A stretch of DNA of 64,000 nucleotides from Calycina herbarum (taxonomy: Eukaryota > Ascomycota > Leotiomycetes > Helotiales > Pezizellaceae). The stretch lies in assembly GCA_001414485.1 (NCBI GenBank), contig LLEY01000167.1:62001-126000 (forward strand), written 5' to 3'. A model generated the notes under the pieces. That model saw only the letters and a list, made by a program, of their open reading frames with translations. It did no database searches and was not told the origin of the DNA. This document shows positions 60,134 to 64,000 of the stretch, piece after piece (positions within the stretch are counted from its first letter, which is position 1; each line of letters opens with the position of its first letter). The position numbers and the translations under genes were made by a program.

Positions 60134-62268
60134 TCAGAAAACCACAGTCGTTTGGCCTCCGTGGCTTGAAGTAACTGTGAGTGTATCCAAGCGCCGTTTC
60201 AAAGTTACTTCCAAGACATAATTGCCATTTCCAAGTGATGTCATTGGACTCTGGCCCAGCGGATTGATTCCGGTTCCAGTCATGATGAGAATTGGTAGAG
60301 GATCAGTTGTATGCGAGCTCAGTGCTTCAACGAGATACCGAGTAACACCTTGACCGCGATCTTCAGTTGCACTAAGAATAGTGACTGTGTCTGTTCCGGG
60401 AATAGGAGTCGAAGTTGCTGTAGCGGTGGTGATCAACGTTGTGGGATCTGTGGCTGTAGGACTTGGTATCACAGCTACACATGGCGTTGTCAATGGAGCT
60501 CGTAACCCGGGGTATGGATCGAGCTGTCCAATAAGTGGGATGGGCGCTTCTATTGTCGAACCAGGAAGCGCTTCAATAAAGGGGCCGGATCCCTGTGCAA
60601 GAAATGGAAAATCTTGAAAGTCTAAACATGATAGAAATTTGTCAGTCAGACACTACGATCATCTGCAACCGGGAAAATAAAGTACCCAAGTATTCTGAGG
60701 GGGAGAGAACTTACTGAAAGGGAACATTTCATCACCAAAAACTGTCAGCTCGGGCATAATGAAAATAAAAACAGGTTGGATGAAAACTCCGGCCTCAAGG
60801 TCATTCGCCGTTGTTGTAGTCCCAGTAAGCAATTTAAATCCCACATTTTTGGTCATCTAGAAATTTATCCAATTAGCCTTTTGTTCGCCAAGGGAGCTTG
60901 GAAGGCTCAGTAAGAGGAAAGCGTTAAGACTGAGTTTACTTACAGGTGCTGCGTTCACCTTACCGAGACGAAAGATGGCTCTTCCCCAAATATCACCCGC
61001 ATTTTGACCCAGGGGCTGAACAAGTTGAAGGTTACGCTCGGTTTCTTCTCCGGTACATGGGTCAACATCGATTGCATACCATTGCATGGGTGTGGAGGGG
61101 TCTGTCGTAAATGCTACGGCGCGAGTCTCCCCTTGTTCTGCATTTCCAGGAGCTGGGGCACCAAGTCGGGCAACTTCAACGCGGATATAGGCAGCTAGAC
61201 AAGGGTACCCAGTTAGAAGCGGTCTTTGTACGTTGTGAGATGTGACTTACGTTGTTCACGGGGGGCTGTATAAAATGCCAAATTGGCTTCGAGGGCGTAC
61301 ACCGCCAACAGACCATTCCCAACCTGCACGCCGTTGATAGTTACATAATCGCCAACCATAATTGGTGCCATCAAATTTGGATCAGGATCGGTTGCAGTTC
61401 GAGCGAGTGCACCCTTGAATTGACTTCACTTCAGGTCAGTAATTTCACGATGGTGGGGTTTGTTCTTCACTTACATGAAAGTTGGAACTTGACCGTTGAT
61501 GACCCTATTTTTCATGGGGCATAATGGATCATCTGTTCCATTCGAGTATCTCGGAATACAGAGAGGAAACCCAGTGGCAGCGGTTACTGATGGACTTTCG
61601 GCGTCCACAGTCCACAGTGGATGATCCAGGTATTGGAGCCCATATCGACCTGTATTGCATATTAGCGTTTTATGCCACAAGGTAATAAAGCATAATAGCA
61701 AAACAGTTTGAACTTACCGACGGGGTCATTGAGACGTGCTCTGATACCAGAACCGGGAATGGCTGAGTTACCAGATACCCAGAACTCACCGGTTTCAAGA
61801 TCAATAGCATTGACGAAGCCTTGAATGATACGAACCGAGGATTGGGCGAGGTAGACAAGACCGACAACATATGAGTCTCCCACCCTGTTTCCAATCACAG
61901 TTGCTTCCCAAGTTACTCCTGGCGATCCAAATTGTGGGAGTTGTGCAGTACCATTGGCAAAGAGTTCAGACCACAAGACCGAAATCGAAGGAAGTGTAAC
62001 GTAGGAATTTCTCGGCACCACCATTGGAATGCCATCAACAGTAATACTACCTCCCGAGAGAATGTCTGACTGGTTGGTGACAGAAATTCTGATAAAGCGT
62101 TAGGGAAGTTCCGATAGAATTAGAGGTATCTTACGCATTTATCATTCCGATGTTGCTGAATTGACTTGGGCCATATGGTGGAGCAACATTGTCAAGTTGT
62201 GCACAACCGAGACGGAACAACAAGGTATTTATTGCGAGAAACGTGATCTTAATAGCGAAGGATGTCAT
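60134..62268 (-). CDS. Secreted orphan protein of 577 residues
   Basis: Seven exons read leftwards (62135-62268, 61718-62088, 61475-61649, 61251-61423, 60944-61194, 60715-60856, 60134-60621) join in phase. All introns are GT-AG and 46-93 bp except the longer ones between exons 4, 5 and 6. A signal peptide starts at 62268 (MTSFAIKITFLAINTLLFRLGCA). The rest is beta-rich with few Cys, contains NxS/T sites (NGTAQLP, NGTDDP), and ends in a Thr-rich segment (TTLITTATATSTP) and a beta-type domain (LDTLTVTSSHGGQTTVVF). There is no membrane helix after the signal and no GPI-type tail. I do not recognise the family. It could be a cell-wall or extracellular-matrix protein. It faces the peroxidase gene, but joint regulation is not shown. 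Confidence 0.7.
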
Positions 62269-64000
62269 CTTGAGAGAGTAATTCCAAAATCGGCAAACCA
62301 AAAGGAAGTTTAAGTGACTCTCGGATGATTCAAGAAAAAGGAATCCCAATTGAATACCTTTATATCTACTCTTAGATAGGAGACGAGCAGTACAATAATG
62401 GAAATATGTCTGATGGCCTAAGTGTTTGGCAGAATCTGAGTGAGCCCATTTAGAAAAAGAGTGGAATTGCAACTGCCGGGTATAGAATTGACAAAGAGGA
62501 GTCATGAGGCCAGCAGGACAAAGCTTGCATTCAAGGCCCCAGTTAACATAATCCTCGAGGATTTGCTTAAACACCATCACGATTCCAATCTCTCAGTGTG
62601 CCTCAATGTTTGGTGCCGCTTGGCCAAGAATCAATATCCGATGCAATGCGAGTGACTGGAACTTCCATTATTAGTGCAATAGGATGAATAATTATTCAAA
62701 CATACTATATGCACCAATATTTGTGGTGTTTTTGAGAATTCTCGAGGTGAGCTCTCATATGAGAAGAGAATTAACTCTCACCCCTGAGAAAATCTCGACG
62801 ACACACACCTTGCACGGTTATGACTCTCGAATAAGTACACATGCCCCTCGTATTTATTGCGTGTTCCGTTAGTTAAATAGCTCATTTATCTTGGCAAAGA
62901 GTCAGGACTCCATTCTTGATAGGGTTTGTAAGACTTACCAGACGCTGTTGAAGGCCCTCCGGTTGTGCCGGTTCTATCATACAATCGAAGCCTAGAACGA
63001 TTGATGTAAACCCGAGGCTTTAAAAATAGACAGCCAATAACTCACAACTTATAGGAGCTTTTCCTGAAAAGGGGATTTTTACAGAAGAAGTTTTGAACTC
63101 TCCTTGATTTCTTGACTTGGGTCTCAAATCGTCGATTGCGTTAAACGAATGGCGAGTTTCCATGCCCTATCCAGTGGAAATTTGAGCCCAAGACCAAGAT
63201 AGTTTCCCTAGGGAAGTGCATGAGGAGGGGATTAGAGTAGTGTTCAGCTAAATTGGTGTCCTTGTGCCATGTACTTGTTTTCCTCGAACTGTGCCTTGCT
63301 CTTGTGTCGTCGTCGTCGCGAAGAGGCTAGGTCTATCTTGGCGTGGCTGCCACGTGCATGTAATGGTACGGAAGGGGGTTTCAAGTGGGACTCGGCCACC
63401 CCATGTTTCTGCCATCGCTGGAAGAGGGAATATCTGGGGCTATTTCCATGTTTCAATACATCTGATTCGCTCAAAGTCCTCACCGCATACAGGGAGTGGC
63501 CGAGTCCCACTTGGGACCCCCTTCCGTACATGCCCCTTGCATTTTCGCATTTAAACACCCTTTTGGTCATATGCAAACTTGGCAGAGAAGGGGGAACGTC
63601 CAGGAGGGGGGAGAAGGCGTGAAAACTGACTGGCATGGGCAGTATCTCCTCCACTTGGCTACCTAGCCATCCTAGCTCACCTAGCCGCAAATATCAGTGA
63701 AATCTCTCATGGGAGCCTGAAGGCGGGGAACTCAATGAAAACTGGGGGTTGAAAGGTTGAGGGGTTGAGGAGTAAGCGGGGGTGGGGGCAACGATACAGA
63801 GCGACACAGGTATTTGAAGTGTTGTTTTTTTTCCGCCGAAGTTTGCAGCGAGTATACCCTGGGCTAATCCAAGTAGAGCCGTATACGTACGGGGTACGGT
63901 ACACAGCGGGGTTTGACTTTTTAGCTTTTGGCGTATCGTACGTATTGCTTTCTCGACCACAGAAAACGTTTTTGACTATTCCAGGAATTTCGTAAGGATG
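62269..64000. other. Spacer to window end
   Basis: This holds the promoter of the secreted orphan gene, then non-coding DNA. A strong hairpin lies at 63366-63529 (separate entry). Open frames at 63244-63690 and 63264-63622 lie on opposite strands over the hairpin and are not called. Confidence 0.4.
63366..63529 (+). repeat. Long hairpin: 34-bp arms, 96-base loop
   Basis: 63366-63399 and 63496-63529 are inverted copies differing at two positions. On a plus-strand RNA both differences are G-U wobbles, so the 34-bp helix would be unbroken; on the minus strand they would be A-C mismatches. The arm begins GTACGGAAGGGGG and ends GACTCGGCCAC. It could be a small-RNA precursor or the ends of a tiny element. 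Confidence 0.6.

Noticed and set aside
63244..63690. 148-codon leftward open frame
   Set aside because: Runs through the 34-bp hairpin arms and has an opposing open frame; no domain signal.

Overview
The window is a chromosomal segment of a filamentous ascomycete. Genes are split by short introns of about 45-60 bp (195 bp in the kinase gene) with GTRNGT donors, CTAAC-like branch points and AG acceptors. AT-rich blocks carry transition-type decay as left by repeat-induced point mutation (RIP), and a HET-domain gene is present. The gene set (HET/ankyrin fusion, class II heme peroxidase, S8 protease, long secreted orphan proteins) points to Leotiomycetes, perhaps Sclerotiniaceae such as Botrytis or Sclerotinia. 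That placement is inference from gene style, not from an alignment.

Layout: 0-9 kb holds the 3' end of a C6-type transcription factor gene, a seven-exon orphan gene with a propeller-like C-terminus, a small inverted-repeat element, and an ankyrin-HET gene read leftwards. 9.7-13 kb is an AT-rich block around a RIP-decayed Fot1/pogo transposon, next to a truncated gene tail. 14-18 kb encodes a large Ssp1/Sak1-like kinase, followed by about 8 kb without a recognisable protein gene but with a snoRNA-like hairpin. 26-30.5 kb has a macro-domain phosphatase (POA1) converging on the ribonucleotide reductase large subunit, whose upstream region has three ACGCG boxes. 31-35 kb is sparse and holds a TA-flanked MITE. 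35-39 kb has a kinase-like fragment, a small gene with an SKPRT-repeat tail and a homeodomain-like core, and a GPI-type surface protein. 39.7-46 kb is the housekeeping core: COX18 and ALG11 share a divergent promoter, then gamma-glutamyltranspeptidase. 46-48.6 kb contains an array of alternating inverted motifs able to form hairpins. 48.6-53 kb is a secreted subtilisin with a long Ser/Thr/Cys-rich N-terminus and two reading-frame breaks at A-runs. 54-57 kb contains a small coiled-coil membrane gene, a second copy of the 34-kb MITE and a 685-bp element with about 158-bp inverted repeats. 58-62 kb holds a class II peroxidase converging on a secreted orphan gene; 62-64 kb is non-coding with a near-perfect 34-bp hairpin.

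The genes do not form a pathway cluster. Conserved genes (RNR1, POA1, COX18, ALG11, GGT, kinase) are interleaved with accessory secreted or allorecognition-type genes lying near transposons. Gene models were joined by hand from splice signals and reading frame. Exon edges are consistent in phase, except in the subtilisin gene where breaks are stated.
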